From the NCBI RefSeq assembly GCF_042661465.1, contig NZ_JBHSWE010000001.1, positions 868,001 to 932,000 of the forward strand: 64,000 bases of DNA. The letters are read 5' to 3'. This document shows positions 17,381-28,509 of this stretch, piece after piece; the first letter of the stretch is position 1, and every line of letters begins with the position of its first letter. The stretch is from Marinobacterium_A aestuariivivens (GTDB lineage Bacteria; Pseudomonadota; Gammaproteobacteria; Pseudomonadales; Balneatricaceae). The notes below the pieces were generated by a model, which saw only the letters and a program-made list of their open reading frames with translations, made no database searches and was not told the DNA's origin. The position numbers and the translations under genes were made by a program.

Positions 17381-17575
17381 CGTAGATGGGTGGAGCCGCC
17401 ATTAGCACATATCTGTCGCTTTAGCCGGGCTTTGCTGGCGGCGTAACCCATCATCGGCGCCGAAGGCACCTTCGTTTCGGCTGATTTGACCGCGCAGCGT
17501 CATTGATGGGTTACGCCGCAAAGGATCTCCTGCGCACCGACAATACAGTGCCGTTGCGGCTTCACCCATCCTACG
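17381..17575. repeat. Nested inverted-repeat intergenic element
   Basis: Outer arms CGTAGATGGGTGGAGCCGC (17381-17399) and GCGGCTTCACCCATCCTACG (17556-17575) are near-inverse copies. Inner arms GCGGCGTAACCCATCA (17438-17453) and TGATGGGTTACGCCGC (17504-17519) are exact inverse copies. The GTAGGATGGGTGGAG motif recurs at 51957. No gene was seen in 17231-17723; a TTTACTGTCCACTGTAAGCT stretch lies near 17585-17604 and recurs downstream of yajQ. Confidence 0.7.
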
Positions 17576-17675
17576 GTTCCGCTTTTACTGTCCACTGTAA
17601 GCTGTTTGCTGTCCTCTAAAAACACCCTGCTCATGCACATCCTGTGCTCGCAGGATAAATATGTCCATATACAGA

Positions 17676-17703
17676 AAAACCCCGGCGCGAAGGCCGGGGT
17701 TTT
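17676..17703 (-). terminator. Rho-independent terminator of groESL
   Basis: AAAACCCCGGC (17676-17686) pairs exactly with GCCGGGGTTTT (17693-17703) around a 6-base loop. On the minus strand the stem is followed by T-rich sequence (GTTTTTCTG). It sits 20 bp past the groEL stop. Confidence 0.85.
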
Positions 17704-17723
17704 GGAGTTTCGGGGACTCGGGC

Positions 17724-19370
<1,647 letters not shown>

Positions 19371-19431
19371 TGTCAGTTATTCCTATACAAATCGTTTGGA
19401 TTCGAAATTCAGTGGTTCAGGCAAGACCGTT

Positions 19432-19725
19432 TCAGTCTTCCAGCACGCCGAAAATTTCGCTTTCGTTCATGATCAGCAGCTCCTCGCCCTCAACCTTGAC
19501 GGTGTTGCTACCGGAGTACTGGCCAAACAGAACGACATCACCCACTTTGACGGCCAGCGGCTTCACGTCGCCGTTGTTCAGTGTACGCCCTTCACCGACC
19601 GCAACGATGGTGCCGCGGTTGGGCTTCTCGGCTGCGGAACCCGGCAGCACGATACCGCCTGAAGTGGTGGTTTCTTCTTCACTGCGACGAACGACGACTC
19701 GATCGTGAAGCGGACGAATTTTCAT
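19432..19725 (-). CDS. groES: 10 kDa co-chaperonin
   Basis: An intact 97-residue GroES. It begins MKIRPLHDRVVVRR, has the mobile loop TTSGGIVLPGSA and ends in IFGVLED. It caps the GroEL ring. A GGAGAAC ribosome site precedes the ATG at 19725. Confidence 0.97.
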   Translation of the reverse strand: MKIRPLHDRVVVRRSEEETTTSGGIVLPGSAAEKPNRGTIVAVGEGRTLNNGDVKPLAVKVGDVVLFGQYSGSNTVKVEGEELLIMNESEIFGVLED

Positions 19726-19820
19726 CTGTTTGTTCTCCTGATCTCGTTAAGATCCAAAGCCATGTTTGCAGAGAAAGGACACCAGCTTGTCTGGCACCCC
19801 AAATGTCTGGTTGAACAGGA

Positions 19821-19847
19821 AGATGGGGGCGGCCGAAGGCATTTCAA
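19821..19847 (-). promoter_or_regulatory. Sigma-32 (heat-shock) promoter of groESL
   Basis: Read on the minus strand, TTGAAA (19847-19842) is followed after 13 bases by CCCCATCT (19828-19821). This is a near-consensus RpoH promoter with the right spacing. It lies about 95 bp before the groES start. The rest of 19726-20100 shows an A/T-rich patch (AAAAAATTTAAAAATTTTTT near 19858-19877) and a partial intergenic repeat. Confidence 0.88.
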
Positions 19848-20008
19848 CAGGGGGAACAAAAAATTTAAAAATTTTTTCTGCGCGGGGTCGGCAGGCGGGG
19901 CGAGCAGGCAGGTCGCGAGCAGGCAGGATGGCGCTGAACGCAGCGACTGCCAGGGATGGCGGGAGGCCGCCCCGCGTGAATGCCGGCATTGCGGGAGCTT
20001 TTGCCGGC

Positions 20009-20100
20009 GAAGCCCATCATATCGATCGCCGTACAGATCGATCGATCCCGGCTGACGCAGCCGTTGGGCTTCGTCCTCTGTCCTCAGCCCAACCTACGAC
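20009..20100 (-). repeat. Degenerate copy of the GATCGATATGG intergenic repeat
   Basis: Read on the minus strand this has CGATCTGTACGGCGATCGAT followed by ATGATGGG, which resembles the cores at 23375-23403 and 52019-52047. Flanking arms GAAGCCCATC and TTGGGCTTC are inverse copies. It is between groES and fxsA. Confidence 0.5.
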
Positions 20101-20571
20101 TCAATCGTCTTCCCGCCGGTACTCGCCGTCGATCACATCGCCGTGGCGGGCGTCCGGACGCTGCCCCGGCTGGAAATCGGGGTCCTCGAAGGCCGAGTGG
20201 TGCTGGTGGTGCATGGCGACAACGGTAAAGCGCTTGATCAGCGTACTGGCCACGAGCTGACGGATCTGGGGAACCAGACAGCAGAAGCCGATCACATCGG
20301 TGACGAAGCCAGGCGTGACCAGCAGGGCCCCGCCAACCGCCAGCACGATGCCCTCGACCATCTCCCGCGCCGGCACTTCGCCGGCATTGAGGCGCTGCTG
20401 GGCCCGGCTCAGGGTCGTCAGCCCCTGGTAGCGCAGCATGTTGACGCCTATAAAGGCCGAAAGCAGCACCAGGCCGACGGTGTACCAGGTACCGATGATC
20501 TGCCCCACCTTGATCAGGACGGTGATCTCGACGATCGGCATGACGATGAAAAGCAGGAACAGAAACCGCAT
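20101..20571 (-). CDS. fxsA: FxsA family membrane protein
   Basis: An intact 156-residue protein. It begins MRFLFLLFIVMPIVEITVLI, followed by VGLVLLSAFIGVNMLRYQG and the conserved EGIVLAVGGALLVTPGFVTD. FxsA is an inner-membrane protein whose overproduction relieves exclusion of phage T7 by the F plasmid in E. coli; its normal role is unclear. Neighbourhood with groES is widespread in the class. The C-terminus is hydrophilic and histidine-rich (MHHQHH). Confidence 0.9.
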   Translation of the reverse strand: MRFLFLLFIVMPIVEITVLIKVGQIIGTWYTVGLVLLSAFIGVNMLRYQGLTTLSRAQQRLNAGEVPAREMVEGIVLAVGGALLVTPGFVTDVIGFCCLVPQIRQLVASTLIKRFTVVAMHHQHHSAFEDPDFQPGQRPDARHGDVIDGEYRREDD

Positions 20572-20940
20572 GATTCAGGACCCGAAACTATTTGCTCCAT
20601 GACACCAGATGAAGGCGAGATCCGCAACCTCGGGTCCCCTTATGCAGCGCATTGCTGCAGCGGCACGAAAACGGAACAAAATTAGACCAAAGTATAATAA
20701 AACCGGAAAAAACCCTTATAGCCGGAAAAACCCTCATTCATTCAAATAGTTAAAAACCACCCAACAGACAGAAACAGAGCCCGCCATAGCAGTCCCGCAT
20801 GACGCTGTAATGACATCGACGCAGATGCGGTAGACATTTGTGCACATGCGGGATAACGTTGTGCAATGCAACATCGTTGCTGTAGACAATAAAAAGAATC
20901 AAACAAGCGCAGGCTTGGACTCGAACTGAAGGTAACCGCA
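20572..20940. other. Intergenic region between fxsA and the dehydrogenase gene
   Basis: No gene was seen. It contains a direct repeat of CCGGAAAAA(A)CCCT near 20702 and 20721 and a small palindrome GTTGTGCAATGCAAC near 20860-20875. It presumably holds the divergent promoters for fxsA and the following dehydrogenase, but none is clear enough to place. Confidence 0.4.
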
Positions 20941-21702
20941 ATGGAATTGAAAGATAAGGTAATCGTTATCACCGGCGGCGGCCGCGGACTGGGGCGTGCC
21001 ATGGCACTGGAGCTGGCCGGCAAGGGTGCGCGACTCGCACTGGTCGACATGCATGAAGCCGACCTCGAAATCACCGCCGGCCTCTGTATGGAAAAGGGCG
21101 CCGAGGCACGCGGCTATGGTTGCAACGTCACCAGCGAATCGGCCGTCGAGACGACATTTCAGGATATCGCCCGTGACTTCGGTGCTATCAACGGCCTGGT
21201 CAACAATGCCGGCATCACCCGCGACGCCCTGCTGATCAAGGCCAGGGAAGGAGCGGTGGTCTCCAAGATGTCGCTGGACAGCTGGAACCAGGTCATCAAC
21301 GTCAACCTGACCGGCACCTTCCTCTGTGCCCGCGAAGCGGCTTGCCGCATGATCGAGCTGGGCAGCGAAGGCTGCATCATCAATATTTCGTCGATCTCCC
21401 GTTCCGGCAACATGGGCCAAACGAATTACACCGCCAGCAAGGCCGGCGTCGAAGCCATGGCGGTAACCTGGGCCAAGGAACTGGCACGCTACGGCATCCG
21501 TACCGCCTCGATTGCGCCGGGCTTTATCGCCACCGACATGGTGATGTCGATGAAACCCGAAGCGCTGGAAAAGATGGCCGCCAGCATCCCGCTGCGCCGC
21601 CTCGGCAAACCCGACGAGATCGCCCGCACCGTCAGCTTTATCCTCGAGAACGACTATATCAGCGGCCGCTGCTTCGAGATCGATGGCGCCTTGAGGATCT
21701 AG
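20941..21702 (+). CDS. Short-chain dehydrogenase/reductase (FabG-like)
   Basis: An intact 253-residue SDR. The Rossmann motif TGGGRGLG is at residue 12, NNAG near 88, the catalytic serine in SSISRSG near 147, and YTASK near 160 gives the catalytic Tyr and Lys. C-terminal features (GFIATDM, IPLRRLGKPDEIA) match the 3-oxoacyl reductase branch. Its own promoter region and the terminator downstream suggest a single-gene unit rather than part of a fatty-acid operon, so the substrate is open. Confidence 0.88.
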   Translation: MELKDKVIVITGGGRGLGRAMALELAGKGARLALVDMHEADLEITAGLCMEKGAEARGYGCNVTSESAVETTFQDIARDFGAINGLVNNAGITRDALLIKAREGAVVSKMSLDSWNQVINVNLTGTFLCAREAACRMIELGSEGCIINISSISRSGNMGQTNYTASKAGVEAMAVTWAKELARYGIRTASIAPGFIATDMVMSMKPEALEKMAASIPLRRLGKPDEIARTVSFILENDYISGRCFEIDGALRI

Positions 21703-21760
21703 TTAACAGAATCCAGTGTACCGTTAACAGAATCCGGTAGCCGTTCCGCCGGTTCCCTGT

Positions 21761-21793
21761 CAGGCCCGCCTTCCTCGAAAGCGGGCCTTTTCT
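21761..21793 (+). terminator. Rho-independent terminator after the dehydrogenase gene
   Basis: GGCCCGC (21763-21769) pairs with GCGGGCC (21781-21787), followed by TTTTCTTT. Just upstream, GTTAACAGAATCC occurs twice (about 21704 and 21723). Confidence 0.8.
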
Positions 21794-21904
21794 TTGGTGG
21801 ACCGTCATTCGTCCGGAGGCCGGGCTCCTGCTTGGCTGACGTTTACATTGCCCACAGTGCCCGACACAATGGCCTGAACCAACGCCCAGGAGCCCCCTTA
21901 CACC

Positions 21905-23321
21905 ATGCGAGCTGAACCGGAACCACAACGTCAGAGCCTGAGGCAGTGGCTGCAGAGCGCCCGCATCTACCTGCATCCACGAGCGATTACGCTGCTGTTT
22001 CTCGGCTTCTCCGCCGGTCTGCCGCTGATGCTGGTGTTCTCGACCCTCTCCTACTGGCTGCGCGAAGCCGGCATCGACCGCGGCACCATCACCTATTTCT
22101 CCTGGGTGGCGCTGGCCTATGCCTTCAAGTGGATCTGGTCGCCCATCATCGACCGCACCCCGATTCCGCTGCTGTCGCGCTGGCTTGGGCGGCGCCGCAG
22201 CTGGATGCTGGCGGCCCAGGTCGCGATCGCCCTGAGCCTGGTCGGCATGTCCGGTTCCGATCCGCAGCAAAACCTCGAGCTGATGGCGTTCTTCGCCCTC
22301 GCGGTCGCGTTCTGCTCCGCGACCCAGGACATCACCATCGACGCCTACCGCATCGAATCAGCCGAAGCGAGGGTCCAGGCCGCGATGGCCGCGACCTACA
22401 TGCTCGGTTACCGGCTGGCGATGATCGTCGCGACCACCGGCGCGCTGCTGATCGCCGCCTGGTATGACCCGGCCAGCGACAGCTATCATCGAGAATCGGG
22501 AGATCGCCTATCTCGCGATGGCGGGCCTGATGCTGGTTGGCATCCTGACCACCCTGCTGGTGCCGGAGCCCGCGCCCAATGGCGCAGCGGCCGAGCGGGA
22601 ACGCCAGGCCATCGAAACCTTCATGGAACAGCGCCAGCACCTGCCACACAGGGTCGCGCGCCTGCTGGGCTGGCTCTATATCGCCGCCTACTGCCCTTTC
22701 GCCGACTTTCTCCGGCGCTACGGCAAACCGGCCCTGATCATTCTGGCGCTGGTCGGCAGCTACCGCATCGCCGATGTGGTGATGGGGATCATCGCCAACG
22801 TCTTCTACGTCGACATGGGCTTCAGCAAGGTCGAGGTCGCCGAAATCACCAAGCTGTTCGGCACGCTGATGACGATCCTCGGATCCCTGTTCGGCGGATT
22901 GCTGGTGTACCGTTTCGGCGTCATGCGCATGCTTTTTACCGGCGCACTGCTGGCGGCGGCGACGAACCTGCTGTTCTCGGCCCTGGCGCTGACCGGGCAC
23001 AGCATCCCCTTCCTGGTCGTCGCGGTGTCGCTCGACAACTTCAGCGCCGGCATCGCCACCGCCGCCTTTATCGCCTACCTGTCGAGCCTTACCAGCATCA
23101 GCTATACCGCGACCCAGTACGCCCTGTTCAGCTCGGTGATGCTGCTGCTGCCGAAGTTCCTCGCCGGCTTCTCCGGCGACGCCGTCGACCTGGTGGGCTA
23201 TCCACTGTTCTTTGCCGGCACGGCCCTGCTGGGCATGCCGGTACTGCTGCTGGTCTGGCTCGCCGGGCGCCATACGGTGGTGGCGGTACAAGCAGGCACC
23301 GAGGCCAAGCAACCGTCGTAG
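21905..23321 (+). CDS. ampG: AmpG-like MFS permease (frameshifted)
   Basis: The N-terminal half begins with a cytoplasmic tail, then ITLLFLGFSAGLPLMLVFST, the AmpG signature region, and continues with FSWVALAYAFKWIWSPIIDR. The C-terminal half runs on in another frame from about 22485 (ENREIAYLAMAGLMLVGI) to a stop at 23319-23321. One base lost near 22485 explains the split. AmpG imports anhydromuropeptides for cell-wall recycling. The match is to the AmpG/SLC33-like family; a broader muropeptide or acyl-CoA role cannot be excluded. Confidence 0.8.
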
Positions 23322-23430
23322 GTTGGGTGCAGTGCCGAAGGCACGGAACCCAACATCTGCCGACCGATGCCAGTCGATCTGCAATACGATCGATATGGCG
23401 GGTTGCGCGATGCCCAATGCGCCGACCGAA
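23319..23430 (+). repeat. GATCGATATGG intergenic repeat, copy a
   Basis: It starts at the ampG stop with GTAGGTTGGGTGCAGTGCCG, then has CCCAACATC and the core TCGATCTGCAATACGATCGA followed by TATGGCGGGTTGCGCGATGC. The core is nearly identical to that at 52019-52056. TTTACTGTCCACTGTTAACT lies just beyond (about 23509-23528), next to the yajQ stop. Confidence 0.75.
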
Positions 23431-23536
23431 AGGCCCGTGCGCCTGATCGCCAACCCACCCGACAGATTCTCGGTGCGCATCGCTGTCGCTCAGCAGCACC
23501 CTACATTTTGTTTACTGTCCACTGTTAACTGTCAGC

Positions 23537-24019
23537 TCAATCCCTGAAATTGTTGAACTGCAGCGGCAGTTCGAGCTCCGAACCGCGCAGCAGCGCGATC
23601 GCGTCCTGCAGGTCGTCGCGCTTCTTGCCGTTGACGCGGACCTGATCGCCCTGGATCTGGGCCTGCACCTTGAGCTTGGAGTCCTTGATCAGCTTGGTGA
23701 TCTTCTTGGCAAACGCCTGGTCGATGCCCTGACGCAGCACCACCACCTGGCGCGCCTTCATGTTGGCGGTTTCCGGGTCCTTCACCTCGAGGCAGCGGAT
23801 ATCGATCTTGCGGGCGGTCAGCTTGCTGCGCAGCACATCCAGCATCTGCTGCAGCTGGAAGTCGACCTCGGCCCAGAGCACGACCTGGTCATCGTTGTGC
23901 TCGAAGCGGGCATCCACACCCTTGAAATCGTAACGGTTCTGAATTTCACGGTTGGCCTGATCCACCGCGTTGGTCACTTCGTGCGCATCCAGCTCGGATA
24001 CGATATCGAATGAAGGCAT
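23537..24019 (-). CDS. yajQ: YajQ family nucleotide-binding protein
   Basis: An intact 160-residue protein with the start MPSFDIVSELDAHEVTNAVD, then NRYDFKGVDARF and the C-terminal PLQFNNFRD typical of YajQ. Members bind nucleotides and in Xanthomonas act as cyclic-di-GMP effectors; the role here is not known. The ATG at 24019 was preferred over one eight codons upstream because the family starts there. Confidence 0.95.
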   Translation of the reverse strand: MPSFDIVSELDAHEVTNAVDQANREIQNRYDFKGVDARFEHNDDQVVLWAEVDFQLQQMLDVLRSKLTARKIDIRCLEVKDPETANMKARQVVVLRQGIDQAFAKKITKLIKDSKLKVQAQIQGDQVRVNGKKRDDLQDAIALLRGSELELPLQFNNFRD

Positions 24020-24167
24020 GCTGCTGTCTCCTGTTGTATGCATCTAGGGCATTGAGTGTGGGCATTCTAGGAAGCCACCTCGCAAGTCGCAATAGGCGCT
24101 GCAGGCGTTTCCCACAGACGCCCGGGACCGTTATCATTCACGAATCATTCGACACACTGGAGTCCCG

Positions 24168-25088
24168 ATGGAGTGGACGATACTCGGCGCCGGCGCCATC
24201 GGCTGCCTGTGGGCCGCCTATCTGCAGCAGGCCGGCGCCCGTGTCCAGCTGATCCTGCGCGACCCTTCCCGCCTCGACACTTTTCGGCAACAGGGCGGTA
24301 TCCGGCTGGTGCGGGATGAAAAAGAATGGTTCTGCCCGGTCGAGGCAGGGCTGGCCACGGCCACAGGCCCGATCGAACGCCTGCTGCTCTGTACCAAGGC
24401 ATTCGACACCGAGTCGGCACTGCGCCCGCTGCTGCCGAGGCTGACGGCCTCTGCCCGGGTACTGGTGCTGCAGAACGGACTGGGCAACCAGCAGCAGGCC
24501 GCCGGGCTGGTCGGTTCCGGGCGGGTTCTGATCGGCTCGACAACGGACGGCGCCTGGCTCAGGGCGCCGTTCGAGGTCGTCCATGCCGGCGTCGGTGAAA
24601 CCGCGATCGGCCCCCTTGACGGCCGTCCCTTTTCATTGCCCGAACTGCTGCCCCCCGGCTTCGGCCTGCGCCTGCGCCCGGATACGGACATCGAACGCAC
24701 CCTATGGCGCAAGCTGGCGATCAACTGCGCCATCAATCCCCTCACGGCCCTCCATGGCTGTCGCAACGGCGATCTGGCCCGCAACCCCGCGTATCGCGAT
24801 ACGCTGGAGATTCTGTGCCGGGAGTTCGAGCAGGTCGCGGCGGCAAGGGGCATCAGGCTGTTCGACGGCCCGCTGGTGCAACAGGCCCTGAGGGTCGCGG
24901 AGAATACCGGCGACAACCTGTCTTCGATGCTGCAGGATATTCGCCACCAGCGGCCAACCGAAATCGAACAGATAACCGGTTATCTGTGCCATGAAGCCAA
25001 GCGCGTCGGCGTCGCCGTACCGCGGCATCGCGAGCTGCTCGAGCGGATCCGCCGCCTCGAGTCCGCAAGGATGAACAGCCATGACTGA
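24168..25088 (+). CDS. panE: 2-dehydropantoate 2-reductase
   Basis: An intact 306-residue ketopantoate reductase (pantothenate synthesis, NADPH-dependent). The N-terminal GAGAIGCLWAAYL binds the cofactor, LWRKLAINCAINPLTAL carries the conserved catalytic Lys and Asn, and a late LSSMLQDI and TEIEQITGYL follow the family. Its last 8 bases overlap the start of ppk2. Confidence 0.92.
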   Translation: MEWTILGAGAIGCLWAAYLQQAGARVQLILRDPSRLDTFRQQGGIRLVRDEKEWFCPVEAGLATATGPIERLLLCTKAFDTESALRPLLPRLTASARVLVLQNGLGNQQQAAGLVGSGRVLIGSTTDGAWLRAPFEVVHAGVGETAIGPLDGRPFSLPELLPPGFGLRLRPDTDIERTLWRKLAINCAINPLTALHGCRNGDLARNPAYRDTLEILCREFEQVAAARGIRLFDGPLVQQALRVAENTGDNLSSMLQDIRHQRPTEIEQITGYLCHEAKRVGVAVPRHRELLERIRRLESARMNSHD

Positions 25089-25957
25089 CCCCCTGACAAG
25101 TGCCAGGCTGCTGGATCTTGCGATTCAGCGCGCCCAGGAAGAAGACCCGGGCTGGTGTCCGCCGGATACCCCGGAGCGTCGCGGCACCCCGAAGCCGATG
25201 TCGAAAAAGCAGTATCTGGAACAGCTGTATCCGCTGCAGGTCGAACTGCAGAAGTTTCAGCGCTGGGTACAGAGCGAAGGCATCCGCATCTGCGTGCTGT
25301 TCGAGGGACGGGACGCGGCCGGCAAGGGCGGTGCCATCAAGCGGGTTATCGAGCACCTGAATCCCCGCACCTATCGCGTCGTGGCCCTCGGCAAGCCGAC
25401 GGAGCAGGAACAGGGGCAGTGGTACTTCCAGCGCTACATCAGACACCTGCCCAACCGGGGCGAAATCGTACTGTTCGACCGCTCCTGGTATAACCGCGCC
25501 GGCGTCGAACGGGTCATGGGCTTCTGCAGCGAAGCCCAGACGAAGGAGTTTCTCCACACGGCCCCCGAGCTCGAGCGCATGCTGGTCAATTCGGGGCTGC
25601 ACCTGGTCAAGCTCTGGTTCTCGGTCAGCAAGAAGGAGCAGCGCAAGCGCTTCCACAAGCGCGAGACCGACCCGCTCAAGCAGTGGAAGCTGAGCCCGAT
25701 CGACGTCGAGGCGCAGCGGCGCTGGGACGGCTACAGCCGGGCCCGGGACGCCATGTTTCGTCATACCAGCACCGCCGAGGCCCCTGGGTGCGGATCCGCT
25801 CCGATGACAAGAAACGGGCCCGGCTCAATGCCATCCGCTACCTGCTGGGCCTGTACGACTATACCGACCGTGACACCTCGGCACTGCAGCTGGACAGGCG
25901 CATCGTCTCGATGCCCTGGTCAACAACGACCGTTATCAAAGCCCGGAGCTTCGCTGA
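25081..25957 (+). CDS. ppk2: Polyphosphate kinase 2 (frameshifted)
   Basis: PPK2 moves phosphate between polyphosphate and nucleotides. It has Walker A GRDAAGKGGAIKR, then PTEQEQGQWYFQRY and Walker B FDRSWYNRAGVERVMG; APWVRIRSDDKKRARLN is restored after repairing a lost C near 25787. A second lost base near 25908 leads to the C-terminus ALVNNDRYQSPELR and a stop at 25955-25957, immediately followed by the next ATG. Repaired length is about 292 residues. It overlaps panE and abuts pduO, suggesting one transcript. Confidence 0.88.
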
Positions 25958-26515
25958 ATGGCAGACCGTCTCACCCGTATCTACACCCGCAGCGGCGACA
26001 GGGGCACGACGGCCCTGGCCGATGGCCGCCGGGTCGACAAGTACCATCCGCGCATCGAGGCGCTCGGCGACCTCGACGAGCTCAATGCACTGCTGGGCGT
26101 ACTGATCGCGGAACTTGCACCGCAGGACCCGCTGCTCGATCGCCTGACGCAACTGCAACACGACCTCTTCGATCTCGGCGGCGAGCTGGCGATGGCCGAC
26201 GAGCAGTACCGGGTGATCGATGCCGGCGCCGTCGAGGGACTCGAACAGTGGCTGGACAGCCTCAACGGCGCACTGCCACCGCTGCAGGAGTTCATCCTGC
26301 CGGGCGGCAACCGCGCCTCGGCCCTGTGCCAGCAGACCCGGGCGGTCTGCCGCCGCGCCGAACGGCGCCTGGTGGAACTGGCACAGCGGGAGCAGGTCAA
26401 CCCGGATGGGCTGAAGTTTATCAACCGGCTGTCGGACCTGCTGTTCGTCTGTGCGCGGGTACTGGCGCGCCGCAACGGCGAAGAGGTCTACTGGAAGCCC
26501 CGCCACCGGCGCTGA
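25958..26515 (+). CDS. pduO: PduO-type cob(I)alamin adenosyltransferase
   Basis: An intact 185-residue PduO-type enzyme that adds the adenosyl group of ATP to cob(I)alamin. The start has IYTRSGDRGTTALADGRRV, the nucleotide-binding stretch, then LGDLDELNALLG, and the C-terminal RRAERRLVEL and FINRLSDLLFVCARV carry the conserved arginines. It fits with the cobalamin salvage genes 3 kb downstream. Confidence 0.94.
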   Translation: MADRLTRIYTRSGDRGTTALADGRRVDKYHPRIEALGDLDELNALLGVLIAELAPQDPLLDRLTQLQHDLFDLGGELAMADEQYRVIDAGAVEGLEQWLDSLNGALPPLQEFILPGGNRASALCQQTRAVCRRAERRLVELAQREQVNPDGLKFINRLSDLLFVCARVLARRNGEEVYWKPRHRR

Positions 26516-26567
26516 GGCGTCGGCGAAGACGCACAGTGGGCCGATGTGAAAAGCCCCGGAGGAGAAG

Positions 26568-26859
26568 ATGAGAATACCCGCGTTACTGATACTGGCCCTC
26601 GCACTGCCCCTGCCGGCACTGGCCGACTGCGCGCTGGAACAGCAGTATTGCCGTGCCGAGTGCGAAGTCCGCCATTTCACCGACGAGGCCGCGGTCACCG
26701 GCTGCCGGCCCGCTGCGCCGTCCAGCGCGCGATCTGCTCCACCGGCAAGGGCGCCGAAACCGCCGTCGAGCTGGGCAGGGAGGGGGCCGAGTCGGCCGTC
26801 GGCGCCAGCAAGAGTGCCTGGAAAACACCAAGTCGTTCATCAAGGGGATGAGCGAGTAG
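26568..26859 (+). CDS. Small secreted protein with a twin CX3C cysteine pattern (frameshifted)
   Basis: A signal peptide (MRIPALLILALALPLPALA) precedes a short mature region with six cysteines spaced CX6CX3C-x13-CX3CX6C, then a low-complexity helix ending IKGMSE. Two lost bases must be restored, one near 26705 (GCRARCAVQRAIC) and one near 26814 (SALENTKSF), giving about 97 residues. GGAGGAG precedes the ATG. The mirrored cysteine spacing suggests an antiparallel helical hairpin held by disulfides. No family was recognised and the pattern depends on the repair. Confidence 0.6.
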
Positions 26860-26879
26860 GCGGGCCCTGCCGATGAGGG

Positions 26880-28476
26880 TCAGCTGTGCGCAGGAGAGCC
26901 GCCCCGGTGCGAAACACCGCCATTGGCGCCACTCCCCTTCGCGGCTGAAGCCGTTCCCACCGACAACGCCAGCCGCGCCTGCAGGAAAAAGCGGCTGAAG
27001 GCACGGAAATCGTCGTCACTGACGGCCTCGTTGCCCTGCAGGCGATCGGCATAGAGACAGCCGATGGTGCGCTGTCCCGCCTGCAGCGGCGACAGGATAA
27101 AGCCCTGGGGCCCCACCCGCTCGAGAAAACCGGCGGGCAGTCGACGACGCCAGTCGCCCAGATCCAGATCCGCCACCAGCAGGGTGCTGCCCTGTTCCAG
27201 CAGCCGGAAGAAGAAATCGCTTTCGCCCCGCCCACGCTGCAATTCAAAATAATCGCTCAGCGCCTCCGGCTCCTCGCCTCTCACCAGCCGTACCGCCAAC
27301 TGGCGGCCATTCTGGCCCAGCAGACAGAGAGCGGCACGGTCGCAGCCGGTGCTTTCGACGACCGCCTCGACCACCTTGCGCAGCACCTGCTGCGGTGGCG
27401 CGGCCGCGCCGAGCAACTCCCCCAGCTCCTGCAGGTAATCCAGCTGTATCGCCTGCCGTTCCCGATCCACCCGCGGCGGCGGGCGTCCGCCGCCGGCCTC
27501 GTTGGCCGGAGGGCGGTGGCTTTCGGCCCTTGAGTGCAGGTAGAAAGCCATCCGGCGGTTGAATTCGGCGGCCTCAGTATCACCCGGGTCCAGCGGCGGC
27601 ACCAGCGGAGCGATCGGCAGGCCGTATTCCAGGGACAGGTCGCAGACCAGCCGGTAGGCGGACTCGATGCTCTGCTCCAGCCGCTCCGGTGCGATACCGG
27701 TTTCCTTCTTCAGATGCTCGAGCAGCTCGCCATAGCCGGGTTCGTGCTCGCCGGCCTGGCCGTGCAGGCGCTCCAGCAGCTGCCCGGCGGCACTGACCAG
27801 CCGGTGGTTGAGGCGGCCGTCTCCTTCAGTTGCTCGGCCGTCAACGCGTCCATCGTCAGCACCACCGACTTCGGGAACCCCCAGCTCTTGGCAAGATCCT
27901 GGCCGATATCGCTGAAATGCCCGCCCAGGGCGCGCAACTGGAGATTGTCCCAGCGCGCCCCCTGGCCTGGCGCAGCTGCAGCAGCCTGGCGTAGAGACTG
28001 GGCTGCGTATAGGCCACCACGGTCTCACCGAGATTGTGCAGCAAACCGCAGAGATAGGTCTGTTCGATATCGCGACCGCCGCACTGCTGTGCCAGCTCGC
28101 GCACCAGGGCGCCATTGAGAAAGGCCCGCATCAGCAGGCCGGAAATATCGACATCGGGATGATGCTGACGAAAACTCTCGATCAGCTTGAGTGTCACCGA
28201 CAGGCTCTTGATCCGGTCGAACCCCAGCAGCACCACGGCCCGGGAGACCACCTGAATCGGTCCCTGCCCCCGGTTGTACCCCGGTGCGTTGGCGACCTTG
28301 AGCAGTTTCGCCGAGAGATTGGCATCCTTCATCACCGCCATTGCCAGGGCCATCGCATCGGACTCCCCGGAGCTGCTGATCTGCTGGATGCGGTTCACCG
28401 TCGCACTGAAGACCGGCAGGTCGCCGAGCCGGTCGAGACGGCTGTATATCTGAGTCAGTATTTGCTGATACTTCAC
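26880..28476 (-). CDS. HDOD-domain signalling protein with a C-terminal GAF-like domain (two frameshifts)
   Basis: The first ~270 residues are an HDOD domain (LPVFSATVNRIQQI, VMKDANLSAKLLKVANAPGY, FLNGALVRELAQQCG, LCGLLHNLGE). Two one-base losses near 27955 and 27820 move the frame through RALGGHFSDIGQDLAKSW to NHRLVSAAGQLLERL. The last ~170 residues (LQELGELLGAAAPPQQVLRK, TGCDRAALCLLGQNG, CLYADRLQGNEAVS) look like a GAF sensor. HDOD proteins commonly regulate signalling or stress; the output here is unknown. It is convergent with the small secreted-protein gene. Confidence 0.75.
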
Positions 28477-28509
28477 GCCGGAGCTTCCATCCCAGGGATT
28501 CGGTTGGCC

